Below are positions 37,179-45,891 of a stretch of DNA of 64,000 nucleotides, piece after piece. The stretch is from Ruminococcaceae bacterium D5. GTDB lineage: Bacteria > Bacillota > Clostridia > Oscillospirales > Ruminococcaceae. Position 1 is the first letter of the stretch, and the number at the start of each line of letters is the position of its first letter. The position numbers and the translations under genes are program-made. The DNA lies in NCBI GenBank assembly GCA_900113995.1, contig FORK01000008.1:53641-117640 (forward strand), in the 5' to 3' direction. Below the pieces are notes generated by a model that was given only the letters and a program-made list of their open reading frames with translations, was not told the DNA's origin and made no database searches.

Positions 37179-39839
37179 ATGAAACGTCGGAAACTGCTCT
37201 GGTATCTGGCAGCGGCGGCGCTGCCGCTGCTTTTCCTTGTCCCGGTCTTTTGGTGGACGGGGCTTTATCCGCTTGGCCGCAACACCCTTGTCTGGTGCGA
37301 CATGCGCCAGCAGGTTATGCCGCTTTTGATGCAGCTTAAAGATCTTCTTGCCGGAGAGGTCAGCCCCTTTTACAGCCTGCGGGCTGCCGGGGGCATGAAT
37401 CTTTGGGGCGTGCTCTTCTTTTTTGTCTCAAGCCCATTGTCGCTTCTGGTGCTCTTTTGGGAGAAGGCTGATTTTTTCCTTCTCGCGAATCTGATGACGC
37501 TGCTGAAAATTTCCCTGTGCTCACTGGGCTGCTTCTGGTTTCTGCGCGGACGGCACCCGGCGCTGGGGCCTCAGTGGAGTATGCTTCTTTCGGCGGGCTA
37601 TGCCTTGTCGGGCTATACGATGCTTTTTTACCAGAACAGCGTTTGGCTCGATGTGATGGCGGTTATGCCGCCGCTCTACCTTTCCGCCTGCGCAATGACG
37701 CGGCGCGGCAGGGGATGGGGCTATCTTTTCTGGCTGACCGTTTTGCTGATGCTGCAGTATTATCTCGGCTATGCCGTACTGCTCTTTCTGATTCTGTGGG
37801 CCGCTGCTGCGGCGCTGCTCGAGGTGCCGTACGGCGAGCGGGGAAGATTTGCCCTGCGGGTCGGGTGCTTCACGGCGGGAGCGCTTGCACTTTCCGCTCC
37901 GGTCTGGCTCCCCTCGCTGTTTGAAGTGATGGCCTCGGCGCGAACCGTCAATGTGGTGGCCTCGATCGCGGGCGGGCGCTGGTTTACCCGGCTTTATACC
38001 ACCCTTTCTTTCCTGCTGTGCTCGGCCGCACTGCTGCCGGCGGCGTTCCTCTCTCTTCGGAGGCGCAGCATCGAGCGAAGCTGGGTGCGGGCGGAGTGGC
38101 TGCTCTTCCTCTGGCTGCTGCTTCCGCTTGTTTTTGATCCGATCAACAAGGTGTGGCATACCGGGAGCTATCAGGCATTTCCGGTGCGTTACGGCTTTTT
38201 GACCGCGCTGCTGCTTGTTTCGCTCGCGGCGGCAGGTCTCACCGAAATCGGAGAGGGACGCACAGGACGCGGCGGATTCACGACGGCATGCGTGGTTCTG
38301 TCCGCTGCCGCACTTCTGGTTCTGTTGATTCTACGGGGACATTTTGTCGAGCTTTTTTCCTATGTCAAAAGTCTTTGGGTCAATCAAACGGCATTTCTCT
38401 GGCTGGCCGCGGGAGCGGCCGGGCTTTTCTTTGCCGCTGTGCTGATTTTGCTGCTGCATTGCGGAGGGGGGCTTTCGCGCCGCATGCTTTGCGGCGGATT
38501 TGCCGTTCTTTTGCTGCTGCAAAGCATGCTGTTTTCGGCAGCCTTCATCGGAGCGGCAGCGCGAGACGGCTCGTTTCTCGAACCGATCGCGGCATTGGAA
38601 GACCGTATCGACGACGAAGAATTTTATCGTGTCAAAACCGACCGCAAGCTGTTCGATGTCAACCTGATCGGGGGGATTGGCTATAACAATCTGGGGCATT
38701 ATACCTCTTTGACCCGTGAGGATACCCTCTATACCCTCAAGCGTCTGGGATATTCCGCCTACTGGATGGAAACGGGAAGCCACGGCGGAACCCTTGTCAC
38801 CGACGCGCTGCTGCAAAACCGCTATATCATCCGCAACCGCGCCGATTCCTCACTGACGGCGCAGCAGATCTATTCCAACGGAAGCTACTGGCTCTACGAA
38901 TCGGCCTGCCGGATGCCGTTCGGGATTGTAACGGGCGCAGATGCCGAAAGCATTTCCGAATTGCCCGACCTTCCGAGGGCGATGACCGGCGCCCGCGCTG
39001 CTGAAGCCCTGCTTGGGCTGGAGGAGACGGTGGAGGTTGTCCGGCCGGAGCCGGATGTCACCGAGAACCTTTTCTCCGGGATCGGGGAAGACGGGCGAAT
39101 GACCCTTGCCCCCGCTTCCGGCGCAAAGAGCGCCCTGATGGTTTATCACCTTTCGGTAGGGGAGGAGACAACCCTTTACTTCGACTGCTTCGACCGGACT
39201 TCGACCGCTTTGAGCGAACCGGTCAACGGGAGCTTTTCAATCTGGGTCAACGGGGTGCAGAGGGCTGCTTCTTACCCATCCCAGCGCGAGAACGGCCTGC
39301 TCTGCCTCGGAACCTTCTCAGGGGAGGATATTCGGGTGACGGTGCGGGTCAATAAGTCGGTTACCGCCCGCTCGATGGGGATGTTCGGCATCACCAGCTC
39401 CTCGGTGGAAAGGCTTCTGGAGGCCCAGACGGGGGAGGTCTCCCTGACCGCGGTGCGGAATCGGATCGAAGGGACGGCAAGCTCCGGCGCGGCGGGGGCG
39501 CTGCTTTTCCTGCCCGTTCCCTATGCGGAGGGCTGGCAGGCGCAGGTCAACGGCCGGACGGTCACGCCGCTGCGGGTGCTCGGCGGCTTTCTGGCGCTGC
39601 CGCTGGAAGCGGGACAAAACGCCGTTTCCATGCGCTTCATTCCCGAGGGGATGTCCCTGTCTCTTGCGGTGGCTGCGGCCGCTCTGCTGCTGCTCGCTCT
39701 GGCATTCCTGCTGCACCGCGCCGGGTTTTCCCCGCCGGTGCCGGCCGGCCGCGCGGCACTGGTCCTTCTGGTTTTTCTCGCTTGTCTCACTGCTCAGTTA
39801 ACAAGCATCCTGCCGTTGGCGTTGCACTGGCTTCTCTAG
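37179..39839 (+). CDS. YfhO-family membrane protein
   Basis: 886 residues with about a dozen transmembrane helices in the first 450, an extracytoplasmic region, and two C-terminal helices. The start PVFWWTGLYPLGRNTLVWCDMRQQ and the AGGMNLWG loop are typical of YfhO, linked in Bacillus and Listeria to glycosylation of teichoic acids (a GT-C-like fold). It is transcribed away from recA with its own TATAAT near 37137. Overlap with SOS control is possible but unproven. Confidence 0.85.
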   Translation: MKRRKLLWYLAAAALPLLFLVPVFWWTGLYPLGRNTLVWCDMRQQVMPLLMQLKDLLAGEVSPFYSLRAAGGMNLWGVLFFFVSSPLSLLVLFWEKADFFLLANLMTLLKISLCSLGCFWFLRGRHPALGPQWSMLLSAGYALSGYTMLFYQNSVWLDVMAVMPPLYLSACAMTRRGRGWGYLFWLTVLLMLQYYLGYAVLLFLILWAAAAALLEVPYGERGRFALRVGCFTAGALALSAPVWLPSLFEVMASARTVNVVASIAGGRWFTRLYTTLSFLLCSAALLPAAFLSLRRRSIERSWVRAEWLLFLWLLLPLVFDPINKVWHTGSYQAFPVRYGFLTALLLVSLAAAGLTEIGEGRTGRGGFTTACVVLSAAALLVLLILRGHFVELFSYVKSLWVNQTAFLWLAAGAAGLFFAAVLILLLHCGGGLSRRMLCGGFAVLLLLQSMLFSAAFIGAAARDGSFLEPIAALEDRIDDEEFYRVKTDRKLFDVNLIGGIGYNNLGHYTSLTREDTLYTLKRLGYSAYWMETGSHGGTLVTDALLQNRYIIRNRADSSLTAQQIYSNGSYWLYESACRMPFGIVTGADAESISELPDLPRAMTGARAAEALLGLEETVEVVRPEPDVTENLFSGIGEDGRMTLAPASGAKSALMVYHLSVGEETTLYFDCFDRTSTALSEPVNGSFSIWVNGVQRAASYPSQRENGLLCLGTFSGEDIRVTVRVNKSVTARSMGMFGITSSSVERLLEAQTGEVSLTAVRNRIEGTASSGAAGALLFLPVPYAEGWQAQVNGRTVTPLRVLGGFLALPLEAGQNAVSMRFIPEGMSLSLAVAAAALLLLALAFLLHRAGFSPPVPAGRAALVLLVFLACLTAQLTSILPLALHWLL

Positions 39840-39916
39840 GATATTTCCGCATTTTTTCCGCAGACTATCCTTTGCGGGAACGATTCCCCGGAATTCTTTG
39901 GAAGGGAAGAAATGCG

Positions 39917-40075
39917 ATGGATTCTAAGCCCCAGTGGATGAACGACCCGGAGATGTGCAGCTATTTCAACAGCCTGCCTCCCTATGTGCAGGAGAACATG
40001 ATGCAGAGCTCGATGAGCTTTTGCTCCATGCAGGAGCTCCGCGCATGCGCCGAAAAGCTGCAAAGAGCTGAATGA
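39917..40075 (+). CDS. Small hypothetical protein (52 aa)
   Basis: 52 residues from ATG at 39917 with GAAGGGAAG upstream: a Met/Cys/Ser-rich acidic peptide (PQWMNDPEMCSYFNSLPPYV, then SMQELRACAEKLQ). It resembles short clostridial peptides starting with a WMNDP-like motif, of unknown role. A strong terminator begins 2 bases after its stop, which supports it as a real final gene. It sits about 80 bases after the yfhO-like gene. Confidence 0.65.
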   Translation: MDSKPQWMNDPEMCSYFNSLPPYVQENMMQSSMSFCSMQELRACAEKLQRAE

Positions 40076-40076
40076 A

Positions 40077-40118
40077 AAACTGCCGCGCCGGAAGAGACTT
40101 CTTCCGGCGCGGCAGTTT
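40077..40118 (+). terminator. Strong bidirectional terminator
   Basis: AAACTGCCGCGCCGGAAG (40077-40094) pairs perfectly with CTTCCGGCGCGGCAGTTT (40101-40118). Confidence 0.88.
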
Positions 40119-40252
40119 GCTGGGAATTCAATTTCGATACGGCAATTTGCCCGGTCAGAAAATGGAAACAGTTTGTCTATTTATTTTCCGGCAAAGAATG
40201 GTATAATAATCGCAGGGCTGTAAACAGAAAATCTATCCTGTTTCGGGTGCGT

Positions 40253-40948
40253 TCAGTGGGACAGGTGCTCCTCCGCGTTCTTGATCAGATTGAGTAGTGA
40301 GGCGGAAAAGAGCGGATAATCCGCGCCAAGGGACTGCGTAGTCACTGCAAGTGGTTCAATTTTCCCGATTGCCCCGCCATGCAGGATTCCGGCTTCGCCC
40401 GAAACGGCGCATTCCAGATCGGCGGCACAGCCGCGCATCGCTGCGTCGGCGTAGCCCTCGGCCAGCGCATTGGGCAGGCGGAACATCGCGGCAGAATTTT
40501 TGGGATTGGTCGCATACAGCATCCGGAAGCTGCGGTAGACCGCCATCATCAGAAAATTGGAAATCTGTGAAATCAAAAAGCGGTTTTTGGTTCTGGCCGC
40601 CAGATCAAAGATGATATAGAGGGAATTCGAAATCAGCTTTTTATTGAGCATGACCAGCAGTCCGGTGCTGCCTATGGCGGACTCCTTGCCGACATCCTCG
40701 ATGTCGGGGAGATCCTCGGCGGTCAGGACCGTGCCGCTGCGATCGGGGGAGCGCCCCAGCAGATAATCGCAGGAGACAGAGTAGTAGTCGGCAATCCGCA
40801 CGACAAAATCGAGACCGCATTCACGGATCCCTTTTTCATAATGGGACAACAGCGCCTGAGAAATACCGAGGTCGGCGGCCACCTGCTTCTGACTGAGTTT
40901 CTGCTCCTTGCGCAGCAGAGAGATCATTCTTGGAAAATGGGTGTTCAT
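40253..40948 (-). CDS. XRE-family transcriptional regulator
   Basis: 231 residues. An N-terminal Cro/CI helix-turn-helix (ISLLRKEQKLSQKQVAADLG, then SQALLSHYEKG) ends with YSVSCDYLLGR, common in clostridial XRE proteins. The C-terminal 150 residues are helical and unrecognised; they may bind a ligand or partner. AGGAGG precedes the ATG. Divergent from the phosphatase gene, which it may control. Confidence 0.85.
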   Translation of the reverse strand: MNTHFPRMISLLRKEQKLSQKQVAADLGISQALLSHYEKGIRECGLDFVVRIADYYSVSCDYLLGRSPDRSGTVLTAEDLPDIEDVGKESAIGSTGLLVMLNKKLISNSLYIIFDLAARTKNRFLISQISNFLMMAVYRSFRMLYATNPKNSAAMFRLPNALAEGYADAAMRGCAADLECAVSGEAGILHGGAIGKIEPLAVTTQSLGADYPLFSASLLNLIKNAEEHLSH

Positions 40949-41070
40949 CCGACGGCCTCCTAAAATTTACAATGAGTATATATTATTATAATCGATCGAG
41001 GGGGCCTTGTAAAGAAAGAACTCAACAAATGCGAAAAACAGTCGAAACTAACAAAAAACGGAGGAAAAAC

Positions 41071-41736
41071 ATGGTCACCTACAAGCTTCACTTTATCCGC
41101 CACGGCATGACCGACGGAAATCGAACCGGCCGGTATGTCGGAAGGACCGACGTTCCCCTTTGTCAGGAGGGGCGGCAGGAGTTGGAGGCCCTCAAGCAGA
41201 AGTACCGCTATCCCGAGGTGCAGGAGGTTTACTGTTCGCCGCTCACCCGCTGCGTACAAACTGCCGATATCCTTTACCCCGATTCCCCGCGGACGCTTGT
41301 TGAGAACCTCGTGGAGCTTTCTCTGGGCGACTTCGAGGGGAAATACATGAAGGACCTCAAGGATAACCCCGCCTACCGCGCGTGGCTGAAGGAATCGCTG
41401 AAAAATACGCCGCCCGGGGCATTGGAAACAGGGGAACAGTTCGCACAGCGGATCGCCGTGGCGCTGCAGCAGATTTTTATGAATATGACCCAGAATCATA
41501 TCACCGAAGCGGCGGTCATTGCTCATGGCGGAGTTTTGATGGGGCTTTTATCCGCGTTTGCGATGCCGCGCCGGCCGATGGGGGAATGGGCCATCTCCAA
41601 TGGATGCGGCTATTCGGTGAGAATGAGCACCCAGCTCTGGATGCGCGACCAGATTATCGAGGTGTTAGGCCCCTTGCCGGAAGGGCGCCAGTCCGGCCAG
41701 GACGACCGCGTGAAGGCGTTTCTCGGCATACTCTGA
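41071..41736 (+). CDS. Histidine phosphatase (phosphoglycerate-mutase-like)
   Basis: 221 residues. Catalytic motif FIRHGMTDGN with the phospho-accepting His, second basic pocket SPLTRCVQTADIL, Glu in LSLGDFEGK and the late AVIAHGGVLMGLL. It is likely a small-molecule phosphatase, CobC/GpmB-like, rather than a glycolytic mutase. The start at 41071 follows ACGGAGGAAAAAC; the frame is open to 40930 without a site. Confidence 0.85.
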   Translation: MVTYKLHFIRHGMTDGNRTGRYVGRTDVPLCQEGRQELEALKQKYRYPEVQEVYCSPLTRCVQTADILYPDSPRTLVENLVELSLGDFEGKYMKDLKDNPAYRAWLKESLKNTPPGALETGEQFAQRIAVALQQIFMNMTQNHITEAAVIAHGGVLMGLLSAFAMPRRPMGEWAISNGCGYSVRMSTQLWMRDQIIEVLGPLPEGRQSGQDDRVKAFLGIL

Positions 41737-41887
41737 CCCGGTCCCCAACGTCGGGAGCGCGCCAAGCGCGGCAGCTTCCGAAGGCGGCGCACAGGGATGC
41801 ATACCGCGCCTCTTCTGTGCTTTGCGTGTGACAAAACAGTTTGATTTCCCTGATTCCCGATGCGATTCCCAAAAGGAGTGAAAAACG

Positions 41888-42790
41888 ATGCATCTCAGAC
41901 GACTGGTAAAGGGCAATGCTCTGCGCGCGCTGCGCCGTCACTGGAGCCGCGCCGCCGCGATTTCTCTGATCCTGATGATCCTGTCCCAGTTTTTCGTCTC
42001 TCTGGAATTCCTTCTCTCGGTCATCTTTGACATCCCGGACTTTGCAGATCCGCTGCGCACGCCGCAGGCCTATCTGGACGATCTGCCGAACGCGGCGCCC
42101 GCGGCGGTGGCCCTGATCGGGGGAACGCTGCTGGTCCGGCTGATTTTGGTGGTGCCTCTGAAGCTGGGAACCCAGAGGTGGTTTTATCAGGCGGGAGACG
42201 GCCGGCCGGAGGAAACCTTTGCCGTCTTTGAATACTTCTCTTCCCTGCGCCTTTTCCTGAGTGCAGTCTGTCTCAATCTTCAGATTATACTGCGCGGGCT
42301 GTTTTGGACGGTGATATTTCTGGGACCGCCCGGAGCCGTCATTCTCTTTGCGCGGATGGCCTCCCGGCAGGCGGGCACCGATTTTCAGACCCTGCTGGGA
42401 ACCGGTCTCGAGGCGGCCGGATTTCTTTTGCTGATGCTGATGTCGGTTTTTCTGGCGATCCGCCTGATGGGGTATTATCTGGCGCCCTTCGCCTTTGCGG
42501 AAAATCCCGGAGCGGGTGCGTGTGCGGCAATCCGCTCTTCGGTGCGGGCAAGCCGGGGCTGCCGTTGGGCGCTGCTTCTGTTTGAGCTTTCAATGATTGG
42601 CTGGCGGTTTTTGGAGCTTTTGGTGATTCCAAAGCTTTTCACCTACCCTTATCGAACCACTGCGCAGGGGCTTTACGCTCATTTCCTCTTTGAGAAGATG
42701 CGGCGGGAGGAAGCCGAAAAGCGAAACCGCGCTGTGGAAAAGGAAGAGAAGGAAAAGGAGGAGCAGAAAGAGGAGGAAGGCCATTCATGA
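41888..42790 (+). CDS. DUF975-like integral membrane protein
   Basis: 300 residues, five or six hydrophobic helices, a positively charged N-terminus ([19 protein letters not shown]), and a highly charged Lys/Glu C-terminal tail of about 35 residues. The pattern resembles DUF975 membrane proteins. Its stop overlaps the sigma-54 activator start by ATGA, so the two are translationally coupled. That suggests, but does not prove, a sensory or signalling link. Confidence 0.6.
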   Translation: MHLRRLVKGNALRALRRHWSRAAAISLILMILSQFFVSLEFLLSVIFDIPDFADPLRTPQAYLDDLPNAAPAAVALIGGTLLVRLILVVPLKLGTQRWFYQAGDGRPEETFAVFEYFSSLRLFLSAVCLNLQIILRGLFWTVIFLGPPGAVILFARMASRQAGTDFQTLLGTGLEAAGFLLLMLMSVFLAIRLMGYYLAPFAFAENPGAGACAAIRSSVRASRGCRWALLLFELSMIGWRFLELLVIPKLFTYPYRTTAQGLYAHFLFEKMRREEAEKRNRAVEKEEKEKEEQKEEEGHS

Positions 42791-44586
42791 ATCTGATTGA
42801 TCTGAAGCCATTCCTGGATGATGTAACCGACTCCTTTGCGGCAGTTCTGGATCTGGAATTTACGATCATCAATTCCGAGCCGATGCAGCGCGTGTCGGGA
42901 ACAGGCGCCTACCGCGATGTTCACCGGAAGCATTGGGAGGGCACCTATTCCGCAATGGTGAAGAAGACCGGGAAGCCGATGGTTGTGCTGGAGCCGAGTG
43001 AATCCCGGCTGGAGCCGGAGCTGTTCAAACAGAACCCGCAGTATGCCATCATCCTGTACCCGATTGCCCGCGGCGACAGGATGGAGGGGGTAATCGTACT
43101 GGCCTCCTTCACGCCGGGGCAGAAAAAAACGATCACCGAGCGGACGCAGAAGCTTTTGAACTATCTGGAAAAGATCGCCTCCCTGATCCTCGCAAAGCTG
43201 GAGCAGGAGCGTCTTCTCGAAGAGCTGACCGCGGGCAACGCCCAGCTTTCCGAGGTTTTTGAATCGGTACAGGACGGCCTTCTCCTTTGTGGGCTGGGGA
43301 AGGGGATCATGCAGATCAATACGCGGGGGAAAAACCTGCTGCGGATGGATGACGCTTCCCCGCAGGCTGAGCGTCTGCGGGAAGAGGTGATGGAGGTAGC
43401 GCGCGAGGCGCTGGACCGGCACCAGATTCTCGAGCGTCAGGTTGACTGCCGCGCCGACCAGTGGGAGAGATCCCTCGTCATCGAGGCGCGGCCCGTCCGC
43501 GGAAACGCCGGTTCGGTGATCTGCATCATGCGCCCCTTTCAGGAGCTTCAGAATACGATTACGCAGAATGCCAACGAAGGAGTCCCCTTCCTTCTCGTAA
43601 CCCGCAATGCGCGGATGAACCAGCTCAAAGAAAAGGTCAAACAGGTGGCGCAGCATTCCTCCAACGTTTTGATCACAGGGGAGAGCGGAACCGGCAAGGA
43701 GCTTTTTGCACGTGCAATTCACCGTGCAAGCCCGCGGCGCAGTTCTCCCTTTGTTACGGTAAACTGTGCTGCAATCCCCGAAACTCTGCTGGAAAGCGAG
43801 CTGTTCGGCTATGAGGAGGGCGCCTTTACCGGGGCGAAAAAGGGCGGGAGAATCGGCAAGTTTATGCTTGCGAATACCGGCACCCTGTTTCTGGATGAAA
43901 TTGGGGATATGCCGCTCTATCTGCAGGCAAAGCTGCTGCGGGTACTCAGCGACCGGCAGGTGGACCGGATTGGAAGCAGCAAGCTGGTCGATGTGGATGT
44001 ACATATCATTGCCGCCACCAATAAAAATCTTGAGGAAATGATCGGGAAGAAGGAATTCCGCGAGGATCTGTACTACCGCCTGAACGTAATCCCTTTTTAC
44101 ATTCCGCCGCTGCGGGAACGGTGTGAGGATATCCTGCCGCTGATTGAACATTTTATCGAGAAATATAACTGTAAACTGGGCAAGCATATCCGGGGGATTT
44201 CACCGCAGACTCTGGCGCGGCTGGAGAAGTATGGCTGGCCGGGGAATGTCCGGGAATTGGAGAACTGCATTGAATATATGGTGAATTTCGAAATGGAGGA
44301 CCTGCTCTCAGAGAAAAATCTCCCGCAGAGGCTTCGCGGCGAGGGGGAAAATGCACCGGTGGGTGCGGCCCCGGCAGGACCGGCCATGGCGGCTGCGCCG
44401 CCCCCCATATGGGAGGGCATGCCTCTCAAGGAGCAGCTGCGGCAGTATGAGGCTCGCATTTTCCGGACTCAGAACGAGCGGTATGGGGGACGGCCGAATC
44501 TTCAGCAGATCCGCACGATCTGTCGTGAGCTTGGAATCAGCCTCTCTTCCTATTACCGAAAGCTTGAGGAGCTTGGTCTGTCATAA
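42787..44586 (+). CDS. Sigma-54-dependent transcriptional activator
   Basis: 599 residues. An N-terminal GAF/PAS-like sensory part (about 10-130) and a second PAS-like part (about 150-260) precede the AAA+ sigma-54 domain with Walker A GESGTGKE (about 298) and the sigma-contacting GAFTGAK loop (about 345). A C-terminal Fis-type HTH ([16 protein letters not shown]) completes it. There is no receiver domain, so it responds to a bound ligand or a partner. A textbook -24/-12 promoter lies 138 bases downstream in front of a creatininase gene, the obvious target. Confidence 0.93.
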   Translation: MNLIDLKPFLDDVTDSFAAVLDLEFTIINSEPMQRVSGTGAYRDVHRKHWEGTYSAMVKKTGKPMVVLEPSESRLEPELFKQNPQYAIILYPIARGDRMEGVIVLASFTPGQKKTITERTQKLLNYLEKIASLILAKLEQERLLEELTAGNAQLSEVFESVQDGLLLCGLGKGIMQINTRGKNLLRMDDASPQAERLREEVMEVAREALDRHQILERQVDCRADQWERSLVIEARPVRGNAGSVICIMRPFQELQNTITQNANEGVPFLLVTRNARMNQLKEKVKQVAQHSSNVLITGESGTGKELFARAIHRASPRRSSPFVTVNCAAIPETLLESELFGYEEGAFTGAKKGGRIGKFMLANTGTLFLDEIGDMPLYLQAKLLRVLSDRQVDRIGSSKLVDVDVHIIAATNKNLEEMIGKKEFREDLYYRLNVIPFYIPPLRERCEDILPLIEHFIEKYNCKLGKHIRGISPQTLARLEKYGWPGNVRELENCIEYMVNFEMEDLLSEKNLPQRLRGEGENAPVGAAPAGPAMAAAPPPIWEGMPLKEQLRQYEARIFRTQNERYGGRPNLQQIRTICRELGISLSSYYRKLEELGLS

Positions 44587-44610
44587 TGGACCACCGGACT
44601 GGAAACAGTG

Positions 44611-44658
44611 GAACCTGTTCTCAAAAACGGGAAATTTTTCGTTTTTGAGAACGGGTTC
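44611..44658. promoter_or_regulatory. Large inverted repeat: terminator and/or activator binding site
   Basis: GAACCTGTTCTCAAAAACG (44611-44629) and CGTTTTTGAGAACGGGTTC (44640-44658), one mismatch over 19 bases. It follows the activator gene and could be its terminator. It also lies about 90 bases upstream of the -24 element, the usual place for an enhancer bound by a Fis-type HTH dimer. Confidence 0.7.
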
Positions 44659-44723
44659 TCTTTGCTTTTCTTGCTTTTAAGAAAATTTCGGCGGAAATGC
44701 GGCGAAACGGCCGCTTTTTTTGT

Positions 44724-44738
44724 TGGCACTATTATTGC
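44724..44738 (+). promoter_or_regulatory. Sigma-54 (-24/-12) promoter
   Basis: TGGCAC-TATTA-TTGC: GG and GC are exactly 10 bases apart, matching the RpoN consensus. It is oriented to the gene at 44914. Confidence 0.88.
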
Positions 44739-44913
44739 TTATTATTCCGCACAGGCGATTTGTCCGGTATATGCGGACTGCGTTCCGCTACTCTGAAAGA
44801 GGGAGGAGCCTGCGAAGGAAAGTCCGCGCGGGAGGGGGTCAGGCGGCTGTCCGCCCGATCCTCACATCTCGTTTTTGCTGCTGGACGCCCAAAATTTTTA
44901 AAAAGGAGTCTGC

Positions 44914-45663
44914 ATGATGAAGAACACCAATTGGCTGAAGAAAATGAGCTGGACTGAATTTGACGAGCGCCGTAAAACCTGCGATACCGTCATTGTCCCG
45001 GGCGGGGCAATCGAAGTTTACGGACCTCATATGCCGCTTGGCTCCGATTCGATCGTTTCTGCCGCGATCTGCGAGCTGGTTGCTCAGAAGGTCAATGCAG
45101 TCATCGGGCCCATGATCGAGGTGGGGGAGTCTGCCTCGCTGTATCAGTTCCCCGGTACGGTCAGGATCATGCCCGAAACCTACGCCGCCATTACGCGCGA
45201 CATCATGAATTCAATGATCAAGTGGGGATTTAAGAACTTTATGTTCATCAACATGCATGCGGGAAATGTCCCGATCATTGGGCAGATCGCACGCGAATAC
45301 CAGAGAGAATATGGAATCCACTGCGCGCAGATCGACTGGTGGCGCTTTACCCAGCCGAACACCGCTGATATCTGCAAAAATTCCGGGTGGATGGCACACG
45401 GTCATGCCAGCGAATGCGGGACCTCGGTGATGATGTACCTGCATCCCGAGTATGTCGATACCACGAAGATCGAGCTGGTCAAAGCGCAGAACCCCAAGTT
45501 CGGAAAGTTTCCGGATGTTGTGACCTATTATGAATTCCACGACAATACCTATAATGGCATCCTCGGAGATGCGACGCTGGCGAGTCCCGAAAAAGGAAAG
45601 GCTATTGTCGAAAAATGCGTCAACCGCATTGTGGAGTTTATGAAGTTCGAGTTCGGATGCTGA
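44914..45663 (+). CDS. Creatininase-family amidohydrolase
   Basis: 249 residues. The family hydrolyses cyclic or linear amides with two metal ions. The N-terminal motif is PGGAIEVYGPHMPLGSD, where Glu34 and Asp45 are kept but the usual His36 ligand is Tyr. INMHAGNVP replaces the common NGHGGN. ACGHxSE-like AHGHASECGTS near residue 165 is kept. AAAAAGGAG precedes ATG 44914. It is the first gene after the sigma-54 promoter. Substrate unknown; the changed ligand hints at a different reaction. Confidence 0.82.
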   Translation: MMKNTNWLKKMSWTEFDERRKTCDTVIVPGGAIEVYGPHMPLGSDSIVSAAICELVAQKVNAVIGPMIEVGESASLYQFPGTVRIMPETYAAITRDIMNSMIKWGFKNFMFINMHAGNVPIIGQIAREYQREYGIHCAQIDWWRFTQPNTADICKNSGWMAHGHASECGTSVMMYLHPEYVDTTKIELVKAQNPKFGKFPDVVTYYEFHDNTYNGILGDATLASPEKGKAIVEKCVNRIVEFMKFEFGC

Positions 45664-45759
45664 GAAGAAGCACATCTTTCAACAGCGTGACGGTCTTTTG
45701 AGGGAGGAGCATCTTTCCCGCCGGACAAAAAGAAAAGGATGTTCAAGCGCCCCGGTTTG

Positions 45760-45768
45760 TGCTATGAT
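45760..45768 (+). promoter_or_regulatory. Extended -10 promoter of eamA leader
   Basis: TGCTATGAT, an extended -10 with TATGAT at 45763-45768. The -35 is weak. Predicted start near 45775. Confidence 0.55.
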
Positions 45769-45774
45769 AATTAT

Positions 45775-45891
45775 GTTTCGCCCGAGTGCACCGGAATCCG
45801 GAGCTGATGAGGACGAGAAAAGCCTGAATCCTGTCAGGGGTTCAGGCTTTGTCCTGTATTCGGGCAGGCTTTTTGAAAGGAATCAACCGCG
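45775..45891 (+). ncRNA. Structured leader RNA, candidate riboswitch/attenuator
   Basis: The leader can fold as a closed three-way junction: P1 GCCCGA (45780-45785) with TCGGGC (45860-45865); P2 CCGG-AAT-CCGG (45791-45801); P3 GGAC (45811-45814) with GTCC (45851-45854), capped after an asymmetric loop by AAGCCTGAA/TTCAGGCTT. CTGATGA lies unpaired in the junction. A second fold pairs CCTG (45853-45856) or AAGCCTG (45820-45826) with the CAGGC at 45865-45869, which is followed by T5: a terminator that excludes P1. This is riboswitch-like logic. I cannot assign it to a known class. Confidence 0.5.

Noticed and set aside
42679..44187. A 502-codon minus-strand frame opposite the sigma-54 activator
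   Set aside because: Shadow frame; the activator shows all its domain motifs on the plus strand.
44775..44900. RNase P RNA suggested by GAAGGAAAGTCCG near 44813
   Set aside because: None of the other conserved RNase P segments follow, and the gap is far too short.
45791..45815. Fluoride riboswitch suggested by GCTGATGA
   Set aside because: The obligatory upstream GATGG segment and pseudoknot partner are not present.
45804..45854. Hammerhead ribozyme suggested by CTGATGA...GAAA...GTC
   Set aside because: Only six bases separate CTGATGA and GAAA, so stem II cannot form, and the base preceding CTGATGA does not pair as stem I requires.
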